Assembly (NCBI RefSeq): GCF_009765375.1
Contig: NZ_VTOK01000001.1
Coordinates: 496,001 to 560,000, forward strand
Origin: Alteribacillus sp. YIM 98480
GTDB lineage: Bacteria; Bacillota; Bacilli; Bacillales; Marinococcaceae
DNA: 64,000 bases
Reading direction: 5' to 3'
Part shown: positions 50,376-59,623 of the stretch, one piece after another
Layout of the letters: each line of letters starts with the position of its first letter
How positions within the stretch are numbered: the stretch's first letter is position 1
Translations under genes and position numbers: made by a program
Notes under the pieces: generated by a model
Told to the model about the DNA's origin: nothing
Databases searched by the model: none
What the model saw: only the letters and a program-made list of their open reading frames with translations

Positions 50376-51992
50376 ATGATGAATACACAATTATTGATAC
50401 CGTCTATGATTGAACGAGCTGAAAAGTATTTTCCTAAAAAAGAAGTGATTTCCCGTACTTCAAATGGGATTCACCGCTATACCTATAAAGAAATAGGAAA
50501 AAGAACAAGACGTCTCGCCGACGCCTTGGAGAGGTTGGGTGTAAATAAAGGGGATCGTGTGGCAACATTTGCATGGAATCATCACCGCCATTTGGAAGCG
50601 TATTTTGCAATACCGGGAATGGGTGCAGTTCTTCATACGATTAATATAAGACTGGCAGAAGAGCATATTTCTTATATCGTCAATCATGCAGAAGATAAAG
50701 TCATTTTAGTTGATGCAGAACTGCTTCCACTTTTAGAAAATGTTAAAGAATCGTTACACACGGTAGAGGCATTTATCGTTTTTGGTGATGGTGAAGCTCT
50801 TCCTGAAACTTCTCTTTCTAACGTGTATGCCTACGAGAAGCTTCTTGAAAAAAGCGATCCCAAGTATGAATTTGTTAAAGATTTAGATGAAAATGCTAAT
50901 GCTGGAATTTGTTATACTTCAGCGACTACTGGTAATCCAAAGGGTGTCATGTACAGCCACCGCGGCATTATTTTACACAGTATGGCTTTAGGTCTTGCTG
51001 ACAGTGCAGCGTTATCGGAAAAAGATACAATTTTACCGGTTGTGCCAATGTTTCATGCAAACGCATGGGGACTGCCATTTGCAGCAGTGTGGTTTGGTTC
51101 TACTCAAGTGATGCCAGGTCCTCAATTTACACCAGGTATTTTAGCAAAACTAATTGAAGATTACCAAGTTACATTGAGTGCAGGTGTTCCAACCATATGG
51201 CTGGGACTACTAAAAGAATTAGAGAGCAAAAGCTATGTTACAGAAAGTTTACGGGCGGTATTGTGTGGTGGATCCGCAGCACCTGCTTCAATGATTCAAG
51301 CTTTTGAGTCTAAGTATAATATACCTTTCCTGCATGCATACGGTATGACCGAAACCAGCCCTCTTGTAAGTGTGTCTACTCTTAAAAGCTATCATGAAAA
51401 TTTAGAAGAGGATAAAAAACTAGCTATTCGTGCTACGCAAGGGCTTGTTATACCAGGTCTAGAAGTGAAAGTTGCAGGAAGTAACGGTGAAGTAGAGAGA
51501 AATGGCGAGGAAATGGGTGAATTAATGATAAAAGGTCCATGGATTGCAAGTGAATATTATAAAGATGAACGAACTAAAGATGCATTTCGAGATGGGTGGC
51601 TTCACACAGGAGATGTCGCAACAATGGATGAAGAAGGTTATATAAAACTGGTCGACCGAACAAAGGATTTGGTTAAAAGCGGAGGAGAGTGGATATCATC
51701 GGTCGATATTGAAAACGCTATCATGGCGCATGAAGATGTGTTTGAAGCTGCGGTGATTGCTGTCCCTCATCCCGAGTGGCAAGAAAGGCCGCTAGCATGT
51801 GTGGTTCTTAAAGAGTTGGAAAAGCAATCTGTCACAAAAGAAGAGATCATTGATTTTATTCGTCCGCAATTTGCAAAATGGTGGCTTCCTGATGATGTTG
51901 TCTTTATGAAAGAATTACCGAAAACTTCTGTGGGGAAATTTTTGAAAAGAGCGTTAAGGGAACAATTAGAGTCTTTTTATGCCAAATCATAA
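50376..51992 (+). CDS. Medium/long-chain fatty acid-CoA ligase
   Basis: 538 residues, ANL adenylate-forming superfamily. P-loop YTSATTGNPKGVMYSH (~180-195; Ala replaces the usual Gly), AYGMTETSPLVS (A5), GWLHTGDVATMDEEGY (A7), VDRTKDLVKSGGEWIS (A8), and catalytic Lys in PKTSVGKFLKR (A10). The W-rich WHHRHLEAYFAIP and KWWLPDDVVF segments are those of the AlkK/TtFACS group acting on medium and long chains. It activates fatty acids for beta-oxidation or lipid synthesis. It is cotranscribed with a second ligase 18 bases downstream. Confidence 0.9.
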   Translation: MMNTQLLIPSMIERAEKYFPKKEVISRTSNGIHRYTYKEIGKRTRRLADALERLGVNKGDRVATFAWNHHRHLEAYFAIPGMGAVLHTINIRLAEEHISYIVNHAEDKVILVDAELLPLLENVKESLHTVEAFIVFGDGEALPETSLSNVYAYEKLLEKSDPKYEFVKDLDENANAGICYTSATTGNPKGVMYSHRGIILHSMALGLADSAALSEKDTILPVVPMFHANAWGLPFAAVWFGSTQVMPGPQFTPGILAKLIEDYQVTLSAGVPTIWLGLLKELESKSYVTESLRAVLCGGSAAPASMIQAFESKYNIPFLHAYGMTETSPLVSVSTLKSYHENLEEDKKLAIRATQGLVIPGLEVKVAGSNGEVERNGEEMGELMIKGPWIASEYYKDERTKDAFRDGWLHTGDVATMDEEGYIKLVDRTKDLVKSGGEWISSVDIENAIMAHEDVFEAAVIAVPHPEWQERPLACVVLKELEKQSVTKEEIIDFIRPQFAKWWLPDDVVFMKELPKTSVGKFLKRALREQLESFYAKS

Positions 51993-52010
51993 TTAATATG
52001 GAGGTAAGCG

Positions 52011-53576
52011 ATGACTACGATACGTGATGTGTTTGAACAATCCGTTAAACATCATTCGGAAAAAGAAGCTTTAGTAGATGTGCGTTTATCAAGAAGATGG
52101 ACTTTTTCTCAATGGGATAAAGAGGTAAATCAATTGGCACAAGCCTTTATAAGAGCAGGCGTGAAAAAAGGGGACAGAGTGTCAACGGTTTTGTTTAATA
52201 CAAGCGAATTTGCGATGACCTTTTTAGCTTGTGCTAAGCTTGGAGCTGTATTTAATCCTATAAATTTTAGACTGACCGATAAGGAAATAGAGTTTATTAT
52301 AAACGATGCAGAGCCGCGAATTGTTCTATTTGAAAAAGCGGTGGAAAATCAAATTCGTCCAATAGCAGATCGCCTTCCGAACGTTCAATTTTGGTACATT
52401 GATGAAGATCCTCCAAGTTACGCTGAACCCTACTATGAAAGGCTCTCTAAAGAAGAGGCTGTACGCCCTGATGTTTCCTTAACAGAAGATGATATATATG
52501 CCATTATGTATACAAGCGGTACGACCGGCAAACCTAAAGGAGTAGTACACAAACACCGAGATATGGTTGATCAAAGTGTACTAATTATTGCTTCTCAAAA
52601 AATTTCAACAAAAGATATAGGTCTATCTGTTGCTCCTTTATTTCATTGTGCAGAGCTTCATTGTGCTTTTATTCCTCGTCTTCACGTGGGGGCAAAAAAT
52701 GTACTGCTTCATCACTTTGACCCAGAAGCTGTACTGAACAATGTGCAAAAAGAAAACATCAGTATATTTTTTGCAGCACCAACCATGTGGAGTATGCTTA
52801 TTCAAGAGAAAAAAGACTCAATGGATTTGTCCTCTTTGAAAAAAGCGTTATATGGGGGAGCACCTATGGCTCCAGCCCTTGTAAAAGAAGTTCACGGTAT
52901 GTTTGACGTTCAACTCGTTCAGGCATACGGGATGACTGAAATGGGGCCTGCAATAACGATATTATCGGATGAGGCACAATTAACCAAAGCTGGTTCTGCT
53001 GGAAAGCCTTTAATAAACCATGAGATAAGGGTAGTCAGAGCAAGAAATAACGGACAATTAGATCCGAACGACGAAGCGGCAGCCGGGGAGCAAGGAGAAA
53101 TAATTGTACGCGGCCCCAGTATGATGAGTGAGTATTATAAACGGCCGGAGGCAACCGCTGAAGTACTTTGTGATGGATGGTACTACTCTGGTGATGTGGG
53201 GTACTTTGATAGTGATGGGTATTTATGGGTGAACGATAGAATAAAAGACATGATTGTCAGCGGTGGAGAAAACATTTACTCCCGTGAAGTCGAGGATGCT
53301 TTATTTGATCATCCAGGTGTTCTTGATGCTGCTGTTGTCGGGGAGCCTGACGAAAAATGGGGAGAGAGGGTTATGGCCTTTGTTGTAAAAAAGGAAGAAT
53401 CAGTGACAGCTGAAGAGCTTGAAAAGTTTTGCAAAGAAAGTGACAGACTTGCTAATTATAAACGTCCGCGCAGATATGAGTTTGTTAATGAGTTACCAAG
53501 AAATGCGAGCGGTAAACTCCAGAAATTTAAATTAAGAGAACGATTAAAAAAACAAGAAGGTTCTTCTAAAGTGTGA
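52011..53576 (+). CDS. Acyl-CoA synthetase (AMP-forming), second tandem copy
   Basis: 521 residues, ANL superfamily. A3 YTSGTTGKPKGVVHKHRDM (~166-184), A5 QAYGMTEMGPAI, A7 GWYYSGDVGYFDSDGY, A8 VNDRIKDMIVSGGENIYSRE and A10 PRNASGKLQKFKLRE. It is less than half identical by eye to its neighbour at 50376, so probably of different chain specificity rather than a recent duplication. Start: ATG after GGAGGTAAGCG. It is second in the operon. A terminator follows 130 bases on. Confidence 0.9.
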   Translation: MTTIRDVFEQSVKHHSEKEALVDVRLSRRWTFSQWDKEVNQLAQAFIRAGVKKGDRVSTVLFNTSEFAMTFLACAKLGAVFNPINFRLTDKEIEFIINDAEPRIVLFEKAVENQIRPIADRLPNVQFWYIDEDPPSYAEPYYERLSKEEAVRPDVSLTEDDIYAIMYTSGTTGKPKGVVHKHRDMVDQSVLIIASQKISTKDIGLSVAPLFHCAELHCAFIPRLHVGAKNVLLHHFDPEAVLNNVQKENISIFFAAPTMWSMLIQEKKDSMDLSSLKKALYGGAPMAPALVKEVHGMFDVQLVQAYGMTEMGPAITILSDEAQLTKAGSAGKPLINHEIRVVRARNNGQLDPNDEAAAGEQGEIIVRGPSMMSEYYKRPEATAEVLCDGWYYSGDVGYFDSDGYLWVNDRIKDMIVSGGENIYSREVEDALFDHPGVLDAAVVGEPDEKWGERVMAFVVKKEESVTAEELEKFCKESDRLANYKRPRRYEFVNELPRNASGKLQKFKLRERLKKQEGSSKV

Positions 53577-53584
53577 TGAGAATT

Positions 53585-53625
53585 GCTTGCCTTGCCAGCA
53601 AGTCCAAATGGTGGAAGCCTTTAGC
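53585..53625 (-). repeat. Dispersed two-hairpin element, degenerate copy F on the minus strand
   Basis: The minus strand reads GCTAAAGGCTTCCACCATTT then GGACTTGCTGGCAAGGCAAG. The ~20-base upstream block of copies A/E is deleted, but the GGACTTG core and a CTTGC/GCAAG stem remain. Confidence 0.5.
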
Positions 53626-53702
53626 AAACCCTGAAAATTATGTTATATTCCTACTATCGATGGTATACTGTTAAATACATGTTGTCTTAAGTATAAATAT
53701 AG

Positions 53703-53735
53703 GAGCTGTCCGGCAAGTCGACAGCTCTCTTTTTA
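53703..53735 (+). terminator. Terminator after the acyl-CoA synthetase pair
   Basis: GAGCTGTC/GACAGCTC with a 9-base loop, then TCTTTTT. Confidence 0.85.
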
Positions 53736-53773
53736 ATGGAAGAAGAAAACTCCAGGCAAAAAGAGCCGGAAAC

Positions 53774-54211
53774 TCATGGTATTGTCAGCTTTTGCAGGAT
53801 TTCTCCTATGCCGCGCGCCCCTTTTAACGGCTGTTTCCATTCATAAGCATCCTCATCTTCAACTATTCGTTTTATTACTCGTTCGTATTTTTTTCCAGTC
53901 AGTAAAATAATACAATCTGCTTTATATAAATTTTTTTCGAACCACTGGTAACGCAGAGTTTCATCACTAATAACTTTATGTTTTGGAAAATGAAAGCCTT
54001 TATCATAATTCCCTGGCACAACGTCATAAGGAAACAAGAAGCCGTGTTTTGCTGAAAGGGTAACCCAGGACCAGCCATGGTATTCTGCATATTGCTGGCA
54101 TTTTTTATGCAGCGTGCTATAATAGGCATCTTTAGCATATACTGGACCACTTTCTGGATTGATGTCCCATATTTTCTTTTTGCCGCAAGGAATAATACAG
54201 ATGTTGTTCAT
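53774..54211 (-). CDS. DUF6884-like protein
   Basis: 145 residues, soluble. The N-terminal IIPCGKKKIWD with SGPVYAKDAYYS, then LSAKHGFLFPYDVVPGNYD, and the later CIILLTGKKYERVI are those of DUF6884-type proteins (a Rossmann-like fold with a conserved CG-K-K and AKHG motif, also seen in nucleobase-modification and phage-associated proteins). Its biochemical role is not known to me. It lies 110 bases downstream of the nuclease gene on the same strand and may be cotranscribed with it. Start: ATG 54211. Confidence 0.65.
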   Translation of the reverse strand: MNNICIIPCGKKKIWDINPESGPVYAKDAYYSTLHKKCQQYAEYHGWSWVTLSAKHGFLFPYDVVPGNYDKGFHFPKHKVISDETLRYQWFEKNLYKADCIILLTGKKYERVIKRIVEDEDAYEWKQPLKGARGIGEILQKLTIP

Positions 54212-54321
54212 TCGTTCACCCGGCCTATATGTTAAATCTAATACGTTATGAAGGAAAAAGTCGTATCGATTGCTTTTATGGTTTTTCGGGACAAGATATT
54301 TAATTCATATGCCGATTCTTA

Positions 54322-55269
54322 TTAAGAAAAACACAGTTCGTAAAAATTGCAATAACGGCATGCTCTTTGATCAGAGGTTTTCGGGAAATTTTCTATCGAA
54401 AGCGGTTTGTTTTCAGAAGGTTCTTCTAAATATCCTGTCATCCATTCTACACTTGTGCCAATTAATTCTTGGACTTTTTCAAGGGTTACTTGGTCAAGCT
54501 GATGTTCTACCGAATTTCCTTCTAGTAAATACTCGTTTCGGATAACAATACTATTTAAGTCTGGTATAGAATAAGCTTGTAATAAATAAAGAACATATAG
54601 TGCGAGCTGATAAGGATCTTCCTCTGATTGTTTGCCCGTTTTCCAATCTACGATAACCCATTTATTACGGTCTAAGTCTTTATATAATAAATCCAAGACG
54701 ACAAAAACTTTTAATTTGCCAACTTCTAAAATGCGGAATTTCTCTGCTTCTAAAAACTCAATTTGTTCATTGTACGCTAGTTCTTGCATTGTTTTACTTG
54801 ATAAAAAGTGTTTCATCGCTACGTTTAATCGGTGCGTAATTTTTTCCACTTTCTCTTTTGGAAGCTGTTTGGTTTGCCCGTAATATAGCTCATGGAACAT
54901 GGTAGTCTTTTTCGGACGTTCTATCCAATAATTATAATGGCGTGTGGAATCAATAAATCCTTTATTTAAAAGCATTCTAACGTTTTCGGTCAACTCGGTT
55001 TCCTCTGGGAGAATACCAGTATTCAAATAATTTTCGATGACCTGTTCAATGATGTCATGTACAACAGATCCGAAGTACATTTCTAGATTCGTAAGGTTTT
55101 TTAAGCGATACGCTTGTTTATTCCATTCAGGAGCATTTCGAAGCCATCCGTTATGCGAAGTATAGTACTGATGGGCATATTGACGTGCGCAGTGCATTAA
55201 CGTTTTATGCCGGGAAAGCGACCAAGAAAATTCAGGATATGTTTTTATCTCAAACAAAGCACCCATCAT
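54322..55269 (-). CDS. PD-(D/E)XK nuclease with predicted Fe-S cluster (Cas4/AddB/RecB-like)
   Basis: 315 residues. N-terminal SRHKTLMHCARQYAHQYY carries the first Cys typical of Cas4/AddB. YFGSVVHDIIEQVIENYL supplies the His of motif I. VFVVLDLLYKDLDRNKWVIV with DWKTGKQSEEDPYQLALY supplies the D-x(n)-(D/E)xK site and motif QxxxY. The C-terminal RACRYCNFYELCF gives three more Cys (CxxCx5C), completing a likely 4Fe-4S ligand set. Family members are single-strand DNA exonucleases in repair or CRISPR adaptation, but no CRISPR or addA gene is near. ATG follows AGAAAGG. Confidence 0.8.
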   Translation of the reverse strand: MMGALFEIKTYPEFSWSLSRHKTLMHCARQYAHQYYTSHNGWLRNAPEWNKQAYRLKNLTNLEMYFGSVVHDIIEQVIENYLNTGILPEETELTENVRMLLNKGFIDSTRHYNYWIERPKKTTMFHELYYGQTKQLPKEKVEKITHRLNVAMKHFLSSKTMQELAYNEQIEFLEAEKFRILEVGKLKVFVVLDLLYKDLDRNKWVIVDWKTGKQSEEDPYQLALYVLYLLQAYSIPDLNSIVIRNEYLLEGNSVEHQLDQVTLEKVQELIGTSVEWMTGYLEEPSENKPLSIENFPKTSDQRACRYCNFYELCFS

Positions 55270-55425
55270 CCTTTCTGAAATTCATCTTTTCATAGATTTA
55301 AGTTTATCATAAGGGTACTCTTGAACTAATAGAGAAAACTAAATTAGTAAGGTCCGGATCAGAGCACGGGAATGAAATGCCCATATTTATTGTACCAAAA
55401 ACAAAATGTGAAACATACGACATTA

Positions 55426-55457
55426 GCAGCACCAACCATTGCCTTGAATTGTGCTGC
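55426..55457 (-). terminator. Possible terminator of the peptide transporter operon
   Basis: GCAGCAC/GTGCTGC stem with an 18-base loop just past the last gene; only a weak T-rich tail. Confidence 0.4.
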
Positions 55458-55477
55458 TTGATTAATATTCTATTTAT

Positions 55478-56488
55478 CTAGTAAGAAGGGTGTTTTCGAC
55501 CGGATTCTATTTCTTCGATAAAGTGACAGGCCGCCGTATGAGTGCCCTCCATAGAATTTGTTTGGCGAAGTTCAGGTGTAACTGTTTCACAAATGTCAGA
55601 TGCAAAAGGACAGCGTGTATGAAACCGGCATCCAGAAGGAGGATTAATCGGTGAAGGCACATCTCCTTTTAAAATGATTCTCTCTTTTTGTTTGCGGGGA
55701 TTAGGAACAGGGATAGCTGAAAGCAATGATTTAGTATAAGGGTGTTTTGGATTATCAAAAATAGCCTCTTTTTCTCCAATTTCCACAACTTTACCTAAAT
55801 ACATTACAGCTACACGGTCAGATATATGCCGAACTACTCCCAGGTCATGAGAAATAAATAAATACGTAAGATTTAAATCGCGCTGCAATTGTTTCAGTAA
55901 ATTCAACACTTGTGCTTGGATAGAAACATCCAAAGCAGAGACCGATTCATCACAAATAATAAATTTAGGATTTACCGCAAGAGCTCTAGCAATACCTATT
56001 CTCTGCCTTTGCCCGCCACTGAATTCATGTGGAAAACGATCAAGCTGATGAGATCCTAATCCCACTGTTTGAAGCAGCTCCATCATTCGGTCTAACCGCT
56101 CCGGTTTTGGAACGACATTTTGTATATCCATCGCTTCATCCAGGATTTGTCGAACAGTTTGCCGAGGATTAATAGAAGCGTAAGGGTCCTGAAAAATAAT
56201 TTGCAAGTCTTTTCGTTTTTTTCGCATTTTCCGTTGGTTTATGGAAAGCAGGTCTTCACCTTGGAAAATAACTTCACCAGAGGTAGGTTTATCAAGGCGA
56301 AGGATAGCTCGTCCAGTAGTTGATTTTCCGCACCCTGATTCCCCAACGATACTTAACGTTTCTCCTTCGTTTACATAGAAGCTAATATCGTCTACGGCTT
56401 TTACCTGGTTTATCGTACGTCCCAATATTCCGCCTTTAATAGGAAAATATTGCTTTAAATTATTCACTTCGAGCAGTTTGGTAGTCAT
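55478..56488 (-). CDS. Oligo/dipeptide ABC transporter ATP-binding protein, OppF/DppF type
   Basis: 336 residues. Walker A GESGCGKST (~49-57), Q-loop IIFQDPYASINPR, signature FSGGQRQRIGIA (~160), Walker B FIICDESVSALDVS and switch His (FISHDLG). The C-terminal extension after residue ~255 has the OppF zinc/iron-type motif with GCRFHTRCPFASDIC. It pairs with the OppD-type ATPase; their genes overlap by 29 bases. It is last in the operon. Confidence 0.93.
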   Translation of the reverse strand: MTTKLLEVNNLKQYFPIKGGILGRTINQVKAVDDISFYVNEGETLSIVGESGCGKSTTGRAILRLDKPTSGEVIFQGEDLLSINQRKMRKKRKDLQIIFQDPYASINPRQTVRQILDEAMDIQNVVPKPERLDRMMELLQTVGLGSHQLDRFPHEFSGGQRQRIGIARALAVNPKFIICDESVSALDVSIQAQVLNLLKQLQRDLNLTYLFISHDLGVVRHISDRVAVMYLGKVVEIGEKEAIFDNPKHPYTKSLLSAIPVPNPRKQKERIILKGDVPSPINPPSGCRFHTRCPFASDICETVTPELRQTNSMEGTHTAACHFIEEIESGRKHPSY

Positions 56489-57494
56489 TGTTTACATTCA
56501 CCCCCGGTTCACCATCCCATTCATCGGAATAAATCCAGCATCTTACGTCATTTCCCGAATTCGTTTTTTCTAAAGATGGCAGACGTTCTTTACATATATT
56601 ACTTACAAAAGGACAACGAGGAGCAAACCGGCATCCTTCAGGCATGTCATCAGAGTTGGGCACATTTCCTTCTATAACACTTAACTCTTCTTGTTCAATG
56701 TCATGGCGTGGAATGGATTGAAGGAGGCCGACAGTATAAGGATGTTTTGGAGCATCAAACAGAGAATGTACGTCAGCATGTTCCACAACTTTTCCAGCAT
56801 ACATTACCGCAACTTCATCACAAGTTTCTGCTACAACTCCAAGATCGTGAGTAATCATAATAATGGTCATATGCCTTTCTTCTTGAAGCTTTTTCATTAA
56901 TTCTAAGATTTGGGCTTGAATTGTCACATCAAGAGCTGTTGTTGGTTCATCTGCAATGAGCAGTTCTGGCTTACAAGCTAATGCCATTGCAATCATTACT
57001 CTCTGCCGCATTCCTCCCGACAATTCATGAGGATACTGTTTAACTCTTTCTTTAGGAGAAGGTATTCCTACCAGTTCAAGCATCTCTACAGCTTTCATTA
57101 AGGCTTGCTTTTTTTTCATCCTTTGGTGAATTTTATATACTTCTGCAATTTGGTCGCCAATCGTATAAACAGGATTAAGAGATGTCATCGGCTCCTGAAA
57201 AATCATAGAGATTTGGTTACCCCGAATCGTTCTCATTTCGGCAGAAGTTTTACGCAGCAAGTCATCTCCGTTCCATTCTATCGTCCCGCCTACCACTTCT
57301 CCAGGTTTTTGTATAAGTTTCATAATAGACAAAGAAGTGATGCTTTTACCTGAGCCGGATTCACCTACAATGCCAAGTGTTTTTCCTTGAGGGACATTTA
57401 AGGAGACACCATCAACTGCTTTTATCTCTTGTCCTTCTACAAAAAAGGATGTACGTAAGTTGGAAATATGAAGAATATCATCCGTTTGACTCAT
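56460..57494 (-). CDS. Oligo/dipeptide ABC transporter ATP-binding protein, OppD/DppD type
   Basis: 344 residues. Walker [10 protein letters not shown] (~41-49), [20 protein letters not shown], signature [15 protein letters not shown], Walker [15 protein letters not shown] and [14 protein letters not shown]-terminal [17 protein letters not shown] Cys motif and SIPRHD region of the OppD class. It forms the ATPase heterodimer with the OppF-type protein whose start lies within this gene's 3' end. Confidence 0.93.
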   Translation of the reverse strand: MSQTDDILHISNLRTSFFVEGQEIKAVDGVSLNVPQGKTLGIVGESGSGKSITSLSIMKLIQKPGEVVGGTIEWNGDDLLRKTSAEMRTIRGNQISMIFQEPMTSLNPVYTIGDQIAEVYKIHQRMKKKQALMKAVEMLELVGIPSPKERVKQYPHELSGGMRQRVMIAMALACKPELLIADEPTTALDVTIQAQILELMKKLQEERHMTIIMITHDLGVVAETCDEVAVMYAGKVVEHADVHSLFDAPKHPYTVGLLQSIPRHDIEQEELSVIEGNVPNSDDMPEGCRFAPRCPFVSNICKERLPSLEKTNSGNDVRCWIYSDEWDGEPGVNVNNDYQTARSE

Positions 57495-57529
57495 TTCTCA
57501 GCCCGCCTTTCTAAACGTTTCTAACGAAT

Positions 57530-58450
57530 TTAATTGAAGTCAATTCGTTTGTTTAAGAAACGATACGAGATATCTACTAGCAGATTAACAATGACAAATA
57601 CAAGTGCGATGACTAAAACGGAACCTTGGACGACCGGGAAATCTCTAGCACCGATAGATTCAACAATATAGCGCCCAAGCCCGTTGATAGAAAAGACCGT
57701 TTCTGTTAGAACAGCTCCTCCAAGAAGAGTTCCGAACTCTAACCCTATCACGGTTACGACAGGGATCATTGCATTTTTTAATGCATGCTTATAAATGACA
57801 TATTTCTCTTTAACTCCTTTAGCGCGCGCTGTTCGAATATAATCCTGGCTTATTACTTCAAGCATACTTGAGCGGGTCATACGTGCAATAATCGCAGCTC
57901 CTGCTGTTCCTAAAGCAAGTACCGGCAAAATAATTCTGTCTGGGGTTCCCCAGCCTGATACAGGAAGCCAGCCAAGATTTAATGAAAAATATTGCATGAG
58001 CATTAATCCAAGCCAAAAGTTAGGCATCGACAAACCGAAAAGGGCGGCAATCATAATACCTACATCTGAAAATGTATATTGACGCACAGCAGATATAATC
58101 CCTGCTATTAAACCTATGAAAATGCTAAGAAGAGTACTGTAAAAAGCCAGTTCAAACGTAACCCAAAATCTGCTGGAAACTTCTGCAGTAACCTCTCGTC
58201 CGCTGCGAATTGAATCACCGAGATCACCTTGGAGGGCGTTCATTAAGTACGTTCCATATTGAACATATAAAGGATCATTTAAGCCCAGTCGTTCTCTCAT
58301 TTGTTCAACTTGTTCTTCATTGGCTGCTTCACCTGCTATCACTTGAGCCGGATCCCCGGGAATAAGGTGCATCATAAAAAATACTAAAATTGTTACCCCA
58401 AGCAATACTGGTACCGTTTGCAGGATTCGTCTAATAATAAATTGAATCAA
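57530..58450 (-). CDS. Dipeptide ABC transporter permease, DppB/OppB type
   Basis: 306 residues from TTG 58450, eight bases after GGAG; GTG 58459 directly abuts that site and is less likely. Six helices. N-terminal FFMMHLIPGDPAQVIAG and LGLNDPLYVQYGTYL are DppB/OppB landmarks. The EAA loop TRSSMLEVISQDYIRTARAKG (~195-215) docks on the ATPases, and the C-terminus has VLTETVFSINGLGRYIVESI. It lies ten bases after the DppC-type gene. Confidence 0.93.
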   Translation of the reverse strand: MIQFIIRRILQTVPVLLGVTILVFFMMHLIPGDPAQVIAGEAANEEQVEQMRERLGLNDPLYVQYGTYLMNALQGDLGDSIRSGREVTAEVSSRFWVTFELAFYSTLLSIFIGLIAGIISAVRQYTFSDVGIMIAALFGLSMPNFWLGLMLMQYFSLNLGWLPVSGWGTPDRIILPVLALGTAGAAIIARMTRSSMLEVISQDYIRTARAKGVKEKYVIYKHALKNAMIPVVTVIGLEFGTLLGGAVLTETVFSINGLGRYIVESIGARDFPVVQGSVLVIALVFVIVNLLVDISYRFLNKRIDFN

Positions 58451-58469
58451 ATAGATCACTCCTTTCTTT

Positions 58470-59360
58470 TTACGATTTCATTTTCGGATCGAGCGCGTCG
58501 CGTAGTCCATCGCCAAAAATATTAAACGCTAATACAACAACCACAATAGCTATTCCTGGAAAAAATGCAACATGGCCGGCATCCCACATATAGTTTCGGC
58601 CATCGCTGAGCATGGCTCCCCATTCAGGAGTTGGCGGCTGGGCCCCGAGACCAAGAAAGGAAAGACCGCTTGCTGTAAGTACAGCAGTAGCCATTCTTAA
58701 AGTTGCTTGCACTATGATTGGGGACATAACATTAGGCAGAACATGTCGAAAAATTATTCTGAAGTGACTTGCTCCTAACGCGCGCACTGCATCAATATAC
58801 TCGAGCTTTTTAACGGATAGTGTAGATCCCCTGACGATTCTTGCAAAAGCGGGGACTGAAAAAATACCGACAGAAATGATCACGTTATTCAAACTTCCTC
58901 CGAGAACACTTACAATCCCCAATGCAAGTAAAATACCAGGAAACGCAAGCAGTACATCCATTATTCTCATAATAACGGCATCCATTTTTCCTCCAAAATA
59001 ACCGGATACTATTCCAAATAAAACACCAATTACTGCTCCAATTAACACAGAGAAAAAACCAATATACAATGTAATAGACATTCCATGGATAATACGACTG
59101 AATATATCACGACCATGGTGATCCGTTCCAAACCAGTGTTCTAATGATGGTCCCGCTAACTTATTGACATGGTTTTGCTCCGAGGGATCGAAGGGTGTAA
59201 AAAAAGGACCAATAATAGACACTACGATAAAGAAGAGTATTAAAAACCCTCCGACCATAGCTGCTTTATTTTTTTTAAGTCGTTTCAGAACATTTTTAAA
59301 ACTTTCTACATGTGGGTTAGGAGGTGTTGTAACTGGGTAATTCACTGTTGTTTCCGGCAT
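58470..59360 (-). CDS. Dipeptide ABC transporter permease, DppC/OppC type
   Basis: 296 residues. A cytoplasmic N-terminus, a first helix (MVGGFLILFFIVVSIIGPFF), the DppC marker FGTDHHGRDIFSRIIHGMSI (~73-92), EAA loop RGSTLSVKKLEYIDAVRALG, LSFLGLGAQPPTPEWGAML and a C-terminal DGLRDALDPK. It is the first gene of the minus-strand operon C-B-D-F, whose binding protein is encoded divergently at 59624; the usual order is B-C. ATG follows AAAGGATGAAATATC. Confidence 0.93.
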   Translation of the reverse strand: MPETTVNYPVTTPPNPHVESFKNVLKRLKKNKAAMVGGFLILFFIVVSIIGPFFTPFDPSEQNHVNKLAGPSLEHWFGTDHHGRDIFSRIIHGMSITLYIGFFSVLIGAVIGVLFGIVSGYFGGKMDAVIMRIMDVLLAFPGILLALGIVSVLGGSLNNVIISVGIFSVPAFARIVRGSTLSVKKLEYIDAVRALGASHFRIIFRHVLPNVMSPIIVQATLRMATAVLTASGLSFLGLGAQPPTPEWGAMLSDGRNYMWDAGHVAFFPGIAIVVVVLAFNIFGDGLRDALDPKMKS

Positions 59361-59535
59361 GATATTTCATCCTTTCGAATTTTCTAACTTTTCGATGAAT
59401 TATATCATGTTAAAATCAGATTACAATATATTATATCAGAAAAACAGGTAACATAGTGAATAGATATTCATTAATTAGGTAAAAAGGCTTAGTGATACCG
59501 CTTTAAAGTGAAAAAGTATGAAACTACTATTACAA

Positions 59536-59550
59536 AAATTTCAAAAAATG
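59536..59550. promoter_or_regulatory. CodY-like box in the divergent dipeptide-transporter promoter region
   Basis: AAATTTCAAAAAATG matches 12 of 15 positions of AATTTTCWGAAAATT, in the 263-base region between the binding-protein gene and the permease operon. Bacillus dpp operons are CodY targets. Confidence 0.45.
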
Positions 59551-59623
59551 GGTTGATTGAAATAATTCTATAAGTTATATTAAAAATGATTTTATTCAAA
59601 ATTACTATAGGGGGGTTAAAGGG

